A stretch of DNA of 64,000 bases from Hypholoma sublateritium FD-334 SS-4 (lineage: Eukaryota > Basidiomycota > Agaricomycetes > Agaricales > Strophariaceae), in NCBI GenBank assembly GCA_000827495.1, contig KN817595.1, positions 124,001 to 188,000 on the forward strand. The letters are read 5' to 3'. Shown piece by piece: positions 23,776-38,869 of this stretch; the stretch's first letter is position 1; each line of letters starts with the position of its first letter. A program made the position numbers and the translations under genes. Below the pieces are notes generated by a model. The model worked only from the letters and a program-made list of their open reading frames with translations. It made no database searches and was not told the origin of the DNA.

Positions 23776-25051
23776 ACGGTGTTCGAGAACCACAAGCATT
23801 TTTTGTTGAGGAAATCATTTGATATCGCTTGTTGCGACGCCCGGGACATCACTCCGGCAGATGTCCCCGCCCAGGCCCGCCGTGAATGAAGCACGTGACT
23901 ACGCGCGAGTGCGCAAAAGGCAGGATAGTACTGCGTATATCTCGCGCTGTGGGCACCGGATACTCTAGTTCTTTGGGGTAGTTGTATATGCAGACATTTA
24001 ATATATATTCACGAAGTATGGTATAATACTGGCTCTTGAGGAAGCCATGGTGTATCAATATAGCTTGACCGGATTGCTTGAACTCTTCTGGCATGAATTC
24101 AGGCGCACCGGAAGAAAAACCATCTAAATATATATATTTGGGGCTCAGATCTATAATCTTGCATTGTTCACCTAAATTTTCAGATACTTAGCTGATAATT
24201 TTGTAGTAGAGGCATCGTTTCATGGCTCTGGGGAAAGGTTGTGCAACAGTGCAGGCTTGATCAATATTGCATTGAAAATGCTGCACACAGAATTAGATAC
24301 CAGACAAAGAGTCTTCTTCCAACAGGTGGATTCCAAAAAGATTTCTATTAATCTCCTGAAGAATATAATGGTGAAAATCAGCTCATTTCAATACCACGAG
24401 AAGATATAGAGCAATTATTGATGGAACATGATGCATGATCGCCCAGATCTTCTACAGTTTGGTACACAAGGAATAGTAGAGTTATGCGAAATATTATATC
24501 TTAAGATATATTCCCCAGAATTACGCGCAAAGTCTGGGTGGATTGTATTTAGGAAGCTCGTTGACGCTTCAAATACTGACTAAGTAGTAGCAGGTTTAGA
24601 ATTGATATTGGACCTTCAAAATTGACAGAAATTATTCAATAGTGTGAACAACCATATATACAAAGGAAATCAATTGATAAATGTGTTGATTCATTTTTTC
24701 AAAATAACTAGGACATGTATTGTAGACGGCACAATGTCAGAAGATACCATGCAACACGGTCAAGCTATATTGACACACCACGGCTTCCTCAGGAACCAGT
24801 ATTATACCATACTTCGTAAACATATACTACATAGCTTTATATATAACCACCCCAAAGAACTAGAGTATCCGGTGCCTACAGCGCGAGATATACGCAGTAC
24901 TATACTGCCTTTTGCGTGCTCGCACGTAGTCACGTGCTTCATTCACGGCGGGCCCAGGCGGGGACATCTGCCGGAGTGATGTCCCGGGCGTCGCAACAAG
25001 CGATATCAAATGGTTTCCTCGACAAAAAACGCTTGCGGTTCTCGAACACCG
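23776..25051. mobile_element. Long inverted-repeat element, arms about 315 bp
   Basis: The left arm (23776 to about 24090) is the inverse of the right arm (about 24735 to 25051); the outer tips are ACGGTGTTCGAGAACC and GGTTCTCGAACACCGT. The arms contain GCACGTGACTACG-like and CACTCCGGCAGATGTCCC segments. The loop (about 640 bp) is AT-rich, full of stops, with no recognisable transposase. A third, more diverged copy of part of the arm follows directly at about 25067-25195 in the orientation of the right arm. No target duplication was identified. Confidence 0.65.
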
Positions 25052-25066
25052 TAAGCACTTATGAGT

Positions 25067-25195
25067 ATCCGGGACCTACAGAATGCTATATACAAAAAAT
25101 GCGACTGCCCTCGCTATACCTTTACGCGCGAGCGGGCATGGTCACATGCTTGATCTGATGTGTGGTCTGCCGAAGTGATGCCTCGGACTTGGCAA
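25067..25195 (+). repeat. Diverged extra copy of the inverted-repeat arm
   Basis: Same order of motifs as the right arm of the preceding element: TATCCGGGACCTACAG, a GCGAGCGGGCATGGTCACATG block (arm: GCTCGCACGTAGTCACGTG), and CCGAAGTGATGCCTCGGAC (arm: CCGGAGTGATGTCCCGGGC). It is clearly older than the two main arms. Confidence 0.5.
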
Positions 25196-25307
25196 CTAGT
25201 CTCCTTTTCAGACTCCGATCATAGCGATGATAGTCGATCACTATGTACGGGTCCACGCCTACCCGCGCCGCGTCATCGGTGCACAAGCTACAGTACACTC
25301 GTTCTTA

Positions 25308-25880
25308 ATGCATAACATCATGATGCATAATTTTAGTAATGCATCGGATTTGGCCGGGGACCAACTCGGGGGGCGGGGATTATGCATTAGAATTTTATAT
25401 TGCATAATGCATAGCCCTACGAGGGCATTTATGCATTATAGCGGCGAGATTTTTGCGTGATTTAGCCAGAAATTTGATCCATAAATAGGTTGAACTGGGC
25501 GACACGTCGACCATCGCTTGTTTTTATTTTCTCTCAGGCCTCTATTATTGCTCAAACTCTCATTATAATGCCTCACATACCCACGCGTAAACCCCGCATA
25601 ATTACTGCACCCTACAAGCCTCGTAAACCTCGAGATAAATCTAATAAAGATGCACCAAAATCTTCTGCCATTGTTCCTAAAAAAAAGCACCGGAACAATC
25701 TCACTTTGCATGACTGGTTAACGGTTTTCCAATTTGTTGATGACCATCCAGCAAGCACAAAGAGTAAAGCAAACAACGATTGACCGCTTTTTCCGAGAGT
25801 AGTTACATGCACGTTATCTGATGTCACATAGTCACATATTGTGACACATTTCCTTCTGCATAAATTTAATAATGCATAGC
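25308..25880. mobile_element. Remnant AT-rich element with ATGCAT-type ends and a truncated pogo-like gene
   Basis: Both ends are rich in TGCATTA/TAATGCAT words (25308-25345 and 25855-25880), partly in inverted orientation, with more copies at 25380-25440. The segment encloses the truncated transposase N-terminus at 25568. Exact ends are not resolved; the TA-flanked element at 25903 may have inserted in or beside it. Confidence 0.4.
25568..25783 (+). pseudogene. Truncated pogo/CENP-B-type transposase N-terminus
   Basis: A 71-aa frame starts MPHIPTRKPRII, is strongly basic (KPRKPRDKSNKDAPKSS), and contains KKHRNNLTLHDWLTVFQFVD followed by DHP. This matches the first helix-turn-helix region of fungal pogo-like (Tc1/mariner superfamily, CENP-B-type DNA-binding) transposases. 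Immediately after DHP the sequence diverges (ASTKSKANND) and stops, so the rest of the DNA-binding domain and the DDE catalytic domain are missing, as in internally deleted derivatives. Confidence 0.5.
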
Positions 25881-25902
25881 AAAATGGGGGGGACGGAGGC
25901 TA

Positions 25903-26670
25903 CTATCACGCGCAACGGAATGCAAAAGTGATCTAGTAATGCAAAACGCGCTCTACAGAGCGCAATTCTGGGTCGTTTTGCGAGATTATTTCAGATTCCG
26001 GTGCGCCTAGACGTGGCGCATAATCCCTCCAAATTTCATCAGCCCAGTTTTCCTAGTCGCTCTACAACTGCTTTGTCTATCCCTAAAAATACACTTTTAT
26101 ATTAACATTCCTTACTGTTTTGTTATTTCTGCCTCTTGCCACCCACAGAAATTTTTGAAAAATTTCCAGCATGTATAAATACTGCAATTTTGCTTGTACC
26201 TTGACTTATAGACTCCCAGCTGTACGAATGCAAGTGGAAAACGGTTGCGTGACATAGATTGTGACGCTAGTCTCGCTGCCTGGGGTGTGACAGATCCGTG
26301 ACAACATGCATATCTGCATCTTATCTACCTTCCTGTTTATCAATCACACATGTAAGAGGGGTTAAAAATTTATGGGTCAATAGATACTATGTAGTTAAGG
26401 GTCTGGTAAAAATCTCAGAGCAATTGCATGCTTTTACATGGTGGAAACACCAAAGCAGCAAGAATATTGATCTGAAAAGTGTATTTTTAGGAATAGACGA
26501 AGCAGTTGTAAAGCGACTAGTGCAATTGGGCTGATGAAATTTGGAGGGATTATGCGCCACGTCTAGGCGCACCGGAATCTGAAATAATCTCGCAAAACGA
26601 CCCAGAATTGCGCTCTGTAGAGCGCGTTTTGCATTACTAGATCACTTTTGCATTCCGTTGCGCGTGATAG
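25903..26670. mobile_element. TA-flanked element with about 195-bp terminal inverted repeats
   Basis: TA dinucleotides at 25901-25902 and 26671-26672 flank inverted repeats starting CTATCACGCGCAACGGAATG. The two arms are nearly identical for about 145 bp and then similar to about 26097 on the left and 26476 on the right. The 768-bp length, TA target and absence of a transposase make it a Tc1/mariner/pogo-type non-autonomous element. A frame running from 26298 into the right arm has no recognised domain. Confidence 0.8.
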
Positions 26671-26672
26671 TA

Positions 26673-27264
26673 TGCATTATGAGGAAGTGTACTGTACATA
26701 TAATTAATTAAAAATTGCCACCGTCAACGCCACGCCGGGCATCCCGGCGCAGAACCGAGAAGGGGCTCGCTCCATGAGAACAAATCTAAGCTAACTCAAA
26801 ACGCGCGCGGCGCACGGCCGCCGCACCGTAAGCAGATGACGCGGGTCTAGGTATATTCAGACTTAGGTGTATGTAGGGTGGTACGCGGAATACAAGAACA
26901 AAAACAGAGAGAAAGGAGGGTACTTGCATACATGGGCCGCCGGGCGGCGGGACTTTGCCAAGGCGGGAGCACGCCACCCGCGGGGGGTATGACGCGCGTT
27001 TTGGCCCGGCGGCCCGAGGGCGGTCAGACGCGGAGAACACAGTAAAAATAATCAGGAACGGGGGCGCAGGCTAACAAAGTCGGTGTGTTGGAGGGGGGAG
27101 GGGGGGGTGTGGGTGGTAAGCTATCGTACGAACAACAGCGGGGCGCGGGCGGGCAGGCGCGAGACCCGCGCGGAGGGAGGCGTTTCGGGTTGAGTTGGTT
27201 GGTGTCCAGGTGAATAAATAGTATCAAAATAACTCGTCACTCAGCATGCATCACTGAGCATCAA
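26673..27264. other. 3' flank of the VAP gene
   Basis: GC-rich, with G-runs near 27095-27110; no gene recognised. Probably terminator/intergenic sequence of the minus-strand VAP gene. Confidence 0.35.
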
Positions 27265-28710
27265 TCAGAAGAACAGATACGTCGTCACGAACACGCCGAG
27301 CGCAATGACCACCACGACCTGCAGCGGCACGCCCTCGGGCTGCACGTGTGCGTCCTCGACGGCCGTCAGCGCATCTGCGCCCGCCGCGCTGTCCGCGTCC
27401 GACAGCCGGCGTGTCCGCCGGCGCAGCTCGCTCTGGCTCTGGCTCTGCGCGGTGAGCGCCGCGAGCTGTGCCTTGAGCCGCTCGATCTCCGCCTGCGCCA
27501 TGTTGAACTTGGCGAACATCTCCTCGTTGACCGGGTTCTCGCGAGTGATGTAGATCGGCTCGGGCGCCGGCGCGGGGGCGAAGGTGTGCTCCTGCGAAGG
27601 GACGGGGGCGGGCTCCGGCTCGGGTTCGTGCTCCTGCTCCGCCGCGGCGTGATAATGTGAAGGCTCCGGCGTGAGCTCACGTCCGACGGGGCCAGGGGAG
27701 GGCGCAGCGTCAACAGGCGGCGCCTGCGCAACGTACTCGGGCTCGGCGTCTTCCGGCCGGCCGTAGATCGAATACACCGGCTCGCCGCGCAGCGAGTGCT
27801 CGTTGTCGTACATCGACTCGTCCGCGAGCGGCGGCGTCGGCGCGCGTGCATTGAAATCGTGCGCGGGGTCCTGCGACTGGGACGATGCAGAGGCGAAGTG
27901 CGTCTCGACGGGCACGCCCGCGGGGGCGGGGGCGGCTGCGTGGCCGTTTCCGGGTGCGCGCACGGTGTCGTAGGCCTGCGGGGGGATTAGTCATCTCAAC
28001 GCATGGCATGCAGGAGGCGCAGCGGAGGGCGTACGGTATCGGTGTTGCTTAGCACAGACTGCGCTGGGACCGGCGCGGGCTCATCCTCCTCCTCGAGCGT
28101 CTGGCCCTCCGCGGGGAGGTACGTCACGCGCAGCTTCTGCTGGAATACCTTGCCCTCCTCGTTCGCCTCGGGGCTCGCCCACTGTTCGAAACGGTGTCAA
28201 CAGGAGTACGCAGAGCGCATAATGAATGGGGTGCGCACAATGTCGTGCAAGGCGAGGTTCTCCTTGTCCGGCGTGATGATCGTGCTCTGGATGAGGAACT
28301 TGTCCTTGCACTTGGTGTTCAGCGGCGGCTCCTCCTTAAGCGCCTGCAGCATCACTGCGTTTCCATCCGCCCGTCAGCCCGCAGCCCTACCAACCCTCCG
28401 CCAGACAAAGGGGACTCACCCGACACATCGATGCTCTCCCCGGGTTCAACTCTGCCCGAGTTCGGGCGCACGCAGTATAGCTGAGCGGGGTTCAGAGACT
28501 GGCTTCCAATCCCACGTATGACGCACCTTGGGGGCCGTGGTTTTGACCTTGAAGGCCACCGGCTGCGGGTTGTTGTTCGTTATCGTCAGCGAGCGCTTGA
28601 CGAGCGTGGTAAGTGGCCCTAAGACAACAGGTGAGCTCAACAGCAAGCGGTGACCTCCCCGACGCACGTTTAAAGCCGAGGGCATTGCTGGGGCTGAGGG
28701 AAACAGACAT
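27265..28710 (-). CDS. SCS2: VAP/Scs2-type MSP-domain ER membrane protein
   Basis: Five introns can be placed, all in frame. Exon 1 (28710-28668, MSVSLSPSNALGFK) joins RPLTTLVKRSLTITNNNPQP and KVKTTAPKV, then LYCVRPNSGRVEPGESIDVS, then VMLQALKEEPPLNTKCKDKF, then WASPEANEEGKVFQQKLRVT. This is a complete major sperm protein (MSP) domain including the KVKTTAP face that binds FFAT motifs. A low-complexity Pro/Glu/Ala linker follows, with a coiled coil (NEEMFAKFNMAQAEIERLKA) and a C-terminal anchor (PLQVVVVIALGVFVTTYLFF) ending the protein. This is the usual layout of VAP proteins: tail-anchored in the endoplasmic reticulum, tethering it to other membranes and recruiting lipid-transfer proteins. 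The start at 28710 gives the conserved N-terminus; a longer frame upstream is not conserved in character. Confidence 0.92.
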
Positions 28711-29778
28711 GGTGGGGCGGGCGGCGACGGCGGGAGTTGGTGTGTGTTGGGGAAGGCTCAAGTTGGACCTCGAGTGCCGCGCAAGGAATGCGCTGGCCAC
28801 GTGGCCTCCGTCACTGGGGCCGTGGGAACCGCTCCCCACCGCGTCGCTCAGCACGTCGCCGACGATGACGACTCGCTGGTTCGCTTTGCGCGGCATAGTC
28901 ATGGATAGTTGAGAAGCACAATCGCTGCTCGACCTCCCTATATTATATACAACATGAGGCTCTAGAAGACCCCGGAAGTACGCCTAAATCTTTGATCAAA
29001 CTTTGGCTAAAACTTGGGATTCGGTCTGAGTAGCTCTTTTCGGGGCATGAGCAAGGCCCCGGAATAGGGCCTACTCACCGGGTGCAGGAATACATATTTT
29101 CAACAAATTATGTGATTAATACAGAGTGAAATTCTTTAATATGAAGCAATTTATTTGGTACCGAACCCTTTCCTTGGCCAACAACCAGATATCTATCCAA
29201 GTAATGTTATGTCCCGTACGATTCAGAACTTCGTTGGCGAACCTATTTGAACGGGGTCGGTGGAGATAGTAGCTAAAGGTCGAACTTATTGTTGGAGCAG
29301 TAATTTATTACAGTTGCAATTTTTGACCTAACAAATGTATGTTTTGTCAGTCCTGGACTCCTGAAAAACAGAAGTGCTTCCATCTATCAAAGTATAAAAT
29401 GACTTTCTATGGTAGTTTACTAAGGTATACCTCTGCTGAGAGCCCATTCTTGATGTCATTGCATTTTTGTTGTACTTTCCGGGGTCCTGAATCTAGTCAA
29501 ACTTTGCATTGCATTCTCGTTGTCCTCGCGGTACATGCGTGCGTGCTCTACGTATTATGAAGTATTAAGGAGGGTATTGAAACACTCGCAGGGCAGCCTG
29601 CAGGATCCGTTAAAGTGGGTATGCTAAATAGTGTCGTAAGGAGAAGGAGCGCCTCGTGCAAGATGGAATCGCGATAAGTATAATGCTCAAGATAAAAAAA
29701 TGCAGCGCGTCAAAAACAGAGCGGGGAGCCAGGTCACAGCGAAAAAAGCAGCCAGTCTATGCATCAGTCGGTCGTCGT
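28711..29778. other. Intergenic region between VAP and the ABC transporter
   Basis: Contains the VAP promoter side and the transporter 3' flank. A short GC palindrome (GGCCCCGGAATAGGGCC) lies near 29047. No gene recognised. Confidence 0.35.
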
Positions 29779-32700
29779 TCACTCGCGTTTGCTGAGTGCT
29801 TGCAGTTGCACGAATTCGTAATAGTCGCCCCCCTTCAACAGCAACTCGTCGTGGGTCCCAGACTCGCTCACCCGGCCCTCCTTGATGAAGTAACTGTGCA
29901 GACATTCGTGAGTACAGACACAGAGCACAACGACAGACAAACGTACATCCGGTCCGCGTTCTGGATCGTGGACAGTCGGTGCGCAATCGCGATCGTTGTG
30001 CGTCCCTTCGCCGCCTGGTCGAGCGCGGCCTGCACCACCTTCTCCGAGTTCGAGTCCAGCGCGGACGTCGCCTGCGCGTGCCAGCGTCAGCCTGCATACC
30101 CATAAATATAGCGCGGACCCGTGCGTACCTCGTCCAACAATAGCACCTTGGGATTCCGCAGCAGCGCGCGCGCAATGGCAATTCGTTCTAGCGGGGCGAA
30201 CAGAAACCGTCAGCAAAAGCCGCCTTATCATCCCCCCGATAGCATATTTAAAAAACACTCACGCTTCTGCCCGCCGGATAGCTGCGAGCCCTTGCCGCCG
30301 ACCTCAGTGTCGAAGCCCCTGCAACCAACAGCGGATCAGAATACGGTCGCCGGCTATAGAAGGGAACGACGTACTGTGGCAGCCCCTGCACGAACTCTAG
30401 GATGTTCGCCTTCCGGCACGCGTCCTCGATCTCCTCCTGCGTGACCTCCGCCTCGGGCTTGATCGCGCCGAGCAGGATGTTGAAGCGCACCGTGCCCGCG
30501 TAGAGCGTCGGCTCCTGCGACACGAGCGCCATGTGCTTGCGGTAGTCCTGGATGTTCAAGTCCGTGATGCGCTCGCCGTCGAGCTGCACATAAATTAATC
30601 AGCGCGCATTCACACCGCAACACGGATATAACCAGACTTACGTATACATCTCCTGCGAGGGGGTCGTAGAACCGCTCAATGAGCTGGATACTAAAACCCA
30701 AAACACGTCAATAAACTGCTCCGCGCACTACACAAAAGGCGAAGACTCACGTTGTGCTCTTGCCCGACCCACTCGCGCCGACGAGCGCGATATATGTGCC
30801 CGGCTCGACCTCGAACGACAGATCGCGCAGAACGCGCACGCCGGGGCGCGTGGGGTACCGGAAGTGGACGTTCTCGAAGCGGATGTGCCCGCGCACATTC
30901 TCCGCGGGGACAATCTTGCCCTCCGTGGACTCAGCGTCAATCTCCGGCCGCGAGTCGAGCAGCTTGATGATGTCTGATCCAGCGCCCTTAGCGGACGAGA
31001 TGTCGGGCACGAACGAGAACACGTTGCCCGCCTGGATTGCACCGAACGTTGTGCTCTGTGTACATAGCTGTGAGCAGGGAAACGACAGGCATTGATGGCA
31101 GAAAGGACGCACCATGAGGCCGACGAAAAACTCGAACGTGGTTGCTTCGAGCTTCGAGACAAGGGTGGCACCATACCAGAAGATGAGCGCAATAACGAAG
31201 AAAACGAGCGACTGCGAGAACGAGTAGAGCAGGTTGCTCCAAATAGCCGTCTTGTTCGATTTGCGCAGGGGCTCCTCGAGACTCTGGGCGTAGAGTCGCA
31301 GGCAGTCTTCCTCGCGAGTAAGAGCAGCGACGGTGCGGATAGACCCGGCAGCCTCGCAGGCCAATTGAGCAGAGTCTTCATGCGACTTCTTGTTCGCTTG
31401 ATCCTTGAGAACGACGACGCGCTACAAGAATGATAGCATAAGAATTGAGCCATTACGCCCAATGCAAATGTACTTACTAGGCGAATGTAACCAGTAGACA
31501 CAAGAAGAGGCGTGCAAGCTTGGAAACAATTAGTACAACACCAACATACATCAAATCAGCCGACGCACCGATGCCAACAAGAGCGACCCTCCAGATGAAC
31601 GCAAGACCAAGAACAGAGCCAGTGACGAGGGTCGCGATACTCTGGATGATCGCACCGAGGGTGATTCCGGCGAGACCGTTGACTTTCTGCGGGTTGTCGC
31701 TGAGTTGCGAAGTCAAAGCACCAGTCTATATAACATATAATTGTTAACGGGAATGCACGCGCACAACACACTGAAAGCATGCTTACACTATTGCTGTCCT
31801 TGTCAAAGAACTCGACTGGGGACACGCTATCAGCATCCCATTGCGACATCTCGAAGGCAGACACACTTACTATCTTGGCGGAGAATAGCCTTGAAGCTGA
31901 GCGAGCGCAGCCTGGCCGTCAAGTTCGCAGCAGAAGCGGCGAACAGGTAGTTCTGCCAGCCGATCGTGAATGTCGAGATAAGTGCAATGATGAACATCCT
32001 ATACACACCCAATCAGCGCCCGCTCAATCCACACAATACAATTACATACCATAGCGCGTTGCGGTCTCCCTCATGACGACGCTCGATTGAGGAGGACTGC
32101 GAAAAGCCCTGGATACCCTTTGCGTATACAACACCGAATGCGGGGTACACCATTCCAGTCACTACAACACGTCAGCACCGCCAAACATATCGCAGGAAAA
32201 CCCACAACTTACTGCATGCGAAGACCGCACCGAACAAGTAGTTCTTCCACTGGTCGCGGATGAGCGGCGCCATGCGCTTGAACAGCTCGAACATGCCGAG
32301 GTCCTCATCCTCCGCACCGGCCTTGCCCTCCGCGTCCGCCGCCTGGCGTTTCTGCTGCAGGATCTCGCTCGCCAGCGACTGGCTCGTGTTCTTCCGGCCA
32401 AGGGGGATCTCCTCGCGCGCGGCCTTCTCCATGTCCTCGACAGAGTCCTCGTCGTCCGATGCGCCATCGCCCACCCCGTGCGTCTGCTCCTTGCCCTCGC
32501 GCAGCTTCTGCGCCTGCACGAGCCTAGCGTACGCGCCGTCCGCCGCGATGAGGTCGTTGTGCGTGCCGTGCTCGAGAACGTGTCCGTCGCCCATGACGTA
32601 AATCACGTCCGCGTCCTTGATCGTCGACAGCCGATGTGCGATGGTGATAGTCGTGCGGCCTATATAAAAAGGAAAAAGATCCGTCAGGGTCCTGCGCCTG

Positions 32701-34990
32701 ATCGACGACGCCTGATGGGCGCCAAAATAGCCGAGCGGATGTTGTACGTACCTGCAGCAGCCTTGTCCAGTGCGTCCTGTACGATGCCCTCGGATTGGGT
32801 GTCGAGGGCACTGGTCGCCTCGTCGAGGAGGAGGATACGGGGATCGGAGACGATGGCACGGGCGATGGCGATACGCTGCTTCTGACCACCGGAGAGCAGG
32901 AATCCACGCTCGCCGACCATGGTGTCGTATCCGAGGGGCAGCTTGGTGATGAATCCGTCGGCGTTCGACTTGATGCACGCCTCCTTAATCAGCGCGTCCT
33001 TCTCCTCGTCCGATGCGTTCTCGTGTTTGGTACCAATGAGACCGTGAGCAACATTGCCTTTGATAGTGGTCGCGAAAAGCGTGGGCTCCTGCGATACCAG
33101 GCCGACCTGGGTGCGCAGCCACTTGACATTGAGATCCTTGAGATTAATGCCGTCGAGCCTGACCACGCCCGAGGTGGGGTCGTAGAATCGCTCAACAAGC
33201 GAGACAATTGTCGACTTGCCAGATCCGGATGCACCGACAAGGGCGGCCGTCTTTCCTGCGCGGAAGGTGATGTCCAGTCCCTTGACAACTTGGACCGAGG
33301 GGCGGGAGGGATAGCTGAATTTGACATCTTCCAATTTGATTTCACCCTCGACACTTTCGGGTTTCAATCCGTTAGGGTCGGCCGAGTCGATGGCGGGCAC
33401 GCGGTCGATGGTGTGGTAGAGCTTCGCAGCTGCACCGCGTCCGTGCGTGATTGCTGTAAAATGGCGTTAGAAATTATGAACAGGGTGAGTATCTAGGGAT
33501 AATAACCTTGCATCTCAGGGGCGAGGAGGGCAAGCGAGAATGAACCGATCAGGATAGCCAGGAATACATTAACGACTTTCCCAGGAGTGGCTACACGAGA
33601 TAGTGAGATTAAAATTCCCCGGAATTGACTACGCAAGACATACCGTGTCCTTCATTGATGAGTGTCGTACCAAAGCTGAATGCTATTATCCGAATGTGAG
33701 ACAAATAACCATGCCGGCACGAGAAAAACGCGTACCGAGAGCGTATGCCGAATAGATAACAAAAAAGAAGATGGCTAAGCCTCCTCCGTGCCAGGTGGCA
33801 GCCTTCAAGTCGACCTTGAGGGACTCGTCAATGTGCTTGTTATACAGTTTGCTCAAGATGTTCTGCGTTCCGAAAGCCTGGGCAGTGCGAATAGTGGAGA
33901 TAACTTCCTCGGCAATGCTACCACCTTCAGCAGTGTGCTTGAGGGACAGCCTGGAACAAGTGTCAACATCGTTTTACACTTTTGTAGCAATGGAAGGCAC
34001 GTACTGCATGTACGTTGAAATGAACTTGTTCATGATACCACCTGTGATGGCGATACAGGGGAGGATGGACGACATCGCCAATGCCAAACGCCATGATCGG
34101 CCATAGGCAAGAGCAAAACCGGTGACAAACGCAGACAAGAAATTCGCGACGAGGGCAACTTTCTCTGAAATTCCTTGTTGTACAAGATCTAATCGACAAT
34201 GATGAGAAATTCGGGGAGCCCGTGTGAGAAGGGATTTCAAGGATACTCACGTGTATCAGTCTGAATCCGCGTGGCAACTTCTCCGGCACCAACATCATCG
34301 AAAAATGCGATGTCCTGGCGCAGAACAGCTTGGAGGTAACGTTCACGGATGCGCTTGGCGTTCACTTCGCCGGTGTATACCCAGATGTACATATAAGTGT
34401 ATGTGCAAACAAACATTCCGATGCCTGTCAACGAGATCAGTTTATGGACGGTGAAAGACGGCGGTTGAAATTCACCGATGCAAACGAGGAAAGTCGCGCT
34501 CCGTCCGGCTGAATGACGGAACTCAGCCCCTGCTGCTGGAATCTCGCCGCTCCTAGCTGGATCCATAAGAATTTGCGAAAAGTTAACGAAATCTTGGGTC
34601 AAGCTTCCGAAAAGTAGCGACATGAGAGGCTAGTACGATCAGCATTTGCGATGGTAGAGCGGGAGACAAGACATACTTGGGCGGATCCAGATGCACATGC
34701 CGCAGCGAGTCCAATAAAGTCAAGGAATATTTCGAACCGTGTGGAATAGCTGGCATACGCGTCAGAACGTGTCCGTATTTGCTCGCACAAGAAACGTACC
34801 GGAAAAGCTGGGTAAACGAGATGGGGGGGATATCCTTGCTCACGTCCTTTATCTCCACCACATTGCCGTCATCTATGCTGCCCTTCTCGTCGTCTGCAGC
34901 CGTTTTATTGCGTGAAAAGAAGCCCTTTGACTTGTGCTCCATGACCACCGTCGCCTTTTCGTCGGTGCTGCTTGGCCGAGATTCGACCAT
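29779..34990 (-). CDS. Full-length ABCB (P-glycoprotein/Ste6-type) transporter
   Basis: A minus-strand gene with many short introns running from ATG at 34990 to the stop at 29779 (end LQALSKRE). Layout is TMD-NBD-TMD-NBD. The N-terminal tail is acidic and Lys-rich ([19 protein letters not shown]). The first transmembrane domain spans about 34.8-33.5 kb. NBD1 (about 33.4-32.5 kb) has Walker [10 protein letters not shown] (33235-33209), Q-loop [11 protein letters not shown], signature [16 protein letters not shown], Walker [13 protein letters not shown] and H-loop [15 protein letters not shown] charged linker ([17 protein letters not shown]) precedes the second membrane domain. NBD2 (about 31.0-29.8 kb) has [29 protein letters not shown] and the terminal ESGTHDELL. 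All catalytic motifs are present in both halves. It should be an ATP-driven exporter of hydrophobic compounds, or of a lipopeptide pheromone if Ste6-like; the substrate cannot be told from sequence. Confidence 0.92.
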
Positions 34991-36756
34991 GTTGAGCGGT
35001 GCCCGAAGGAAAGGAAAAGAGGGATGAAAGAGTGGATGAGAAAAGGGTTGATGTCAACTGACTTTTGGGGCCTCCTGAAATGCATGAGCCCATATGTATA
35101 CCCCCGGCGGTGAATTACGGCGCGGCGGCGTAAGCACCGTGACTAATCCTTGGCCGCGATCCCTCAATCTTATCAGATTGCACGCATCGTGCTCCCCCGG
35201 GCCCCGCGCATGTAAGCACATGCCCTGCGCGGTTGAGAGGTTCACGCGTGTCGCAGAAACTCCCAGTTTCAAACTCTTCAACGCCCTCTTCATCCCCCCC
35301 ATTCCGCACTTGCGCAGAGGCTTTGCACTGGACAACAGCGCTCGCTGTGCGTATGCGCTGCAGAAGCCCGCATGGAAGATGACGTTAAAGCGCGGCCCGA
35401 GACTTTAAATACACTGGCTTGATGCTAATCAAGACTCGCCCTTATCCCATTAGTTCCAGTATATCCCCAGGCTCCCACAACTTTTCACGGCAAGCCTCCG
35501 TCGTCCCTTCAAGTTGCGTGGCCAATGCACACAATCCCGATAATCTCGCGCGCTGCCTTGGCGATCAGACTCACAGCACTCATAGCCTCTCATAGCACGT
35601 ATGTAGTTGATCGCTCGATCAGCACGGACTCGTCGTCGACGGTGGCGGCGTTCACGCGCGACCTTTGACAATTAATCACCGCTTCAGACGGCTTCCAAGT
35701 CGATTGTTGACTCGGAAATTCATAGTCGAGTCACAGCCAACATGACTCGAAAATCAAACCATCAAAATCACACGGGAAGCGCCTCTTCAGACTCCAGAGC
35801 TCGCGACAGCGGGACAGCGGGACCAGCCCGAGATGCCCCTGCATCATAAAGCTTGTTCAAGCTTGTTTTTGCAGGCCCAGAATCAGACGGTCTTAGCGCC
35901 CGTTGCAGGCAACGCGGGCGCCGAGCCGAGTCGTCGTCGCCCCGAGCCCTAGGCCCTCGTCACCCGCCGGCTAGCATCCATGCGGCAGCTGCAATGGATA
36001 TTTGTGGCACTGTCTGCACGCCGCGAGACTGCGCAAGCTTGCTGCCAAAGTGCACCCCGTGCTCAATGCTCATTTTCCGCGTCCAATCTCCCTGCCGGCC
36101 ATGCGGAAGACACTAGAAGAAACGCCCCATTTCTGGGAAATGAATGTCGTCATACCCTCGCAGTGCCCCAGTTATCTATGGATCGCCGCCTGACGATGCT
36201 GCTTTTATAAGTTAGACTACACAGACATAGTCTTCACTATATTTACCCGTCGCGCATTTATAGCAGAGATCCGCAGTGAATCTAGAATTTCATTTGGAAC
36301 ATCTGGCGTCGTAAGTAGTTACTCGCAAGCTCGGCACCAAGAAATATCAGAGATAGCCAGATGGTATGTGCGTATTCTCAATTAATCCACAACACTACGT
36401 ACAGATACGCCACGACCTAGAAAGCGACAGAAAATATTAAGGACAGTGAATAGTTCAGTACACGACGACTTGACAAGGCCAAAGCAAGGATATTAAAAGG
36501 TATTATCGGCAATTCGAACAAGACAAACTACAGCAAGAACGAAATATTTCGTCATGTTTATGTATAGGGAGATGTGGAGAGCAGCCAGCAGTGTCAATTT
36601 AAGGAGAGCAAGATATACCCAGTGATATAATGGGAGATGAGATTAGGAGTATGGCAGGGATACAAGATGCAGGGATTAAGTAAGTAGTGGTGGTGGGCCC
36701 GATGAAGGTAGAAAGCGCGGAGAATCCTGAAAGTCGACAACGAGAGCGGGAGATTA
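34991..36756. other. Intergenic region between transporter and kinase genes
   Basis: Holds the transporter promoter and the kinase 3' flank. Frames of 60-100 codons occur but show no motif or splice continuity. Nothing else recognised. Confidence 0.4.

Positions 36757-38869
<2,113 letters not shown>

Noticed and set aside
27366..28009. Arg/Pro/Ala-rich frames opposite or overlapping the VAP linker
   Set aside because: Shadows of a GC-rich low-complexity coding region; the VAP frame has domain and anchor evidence.
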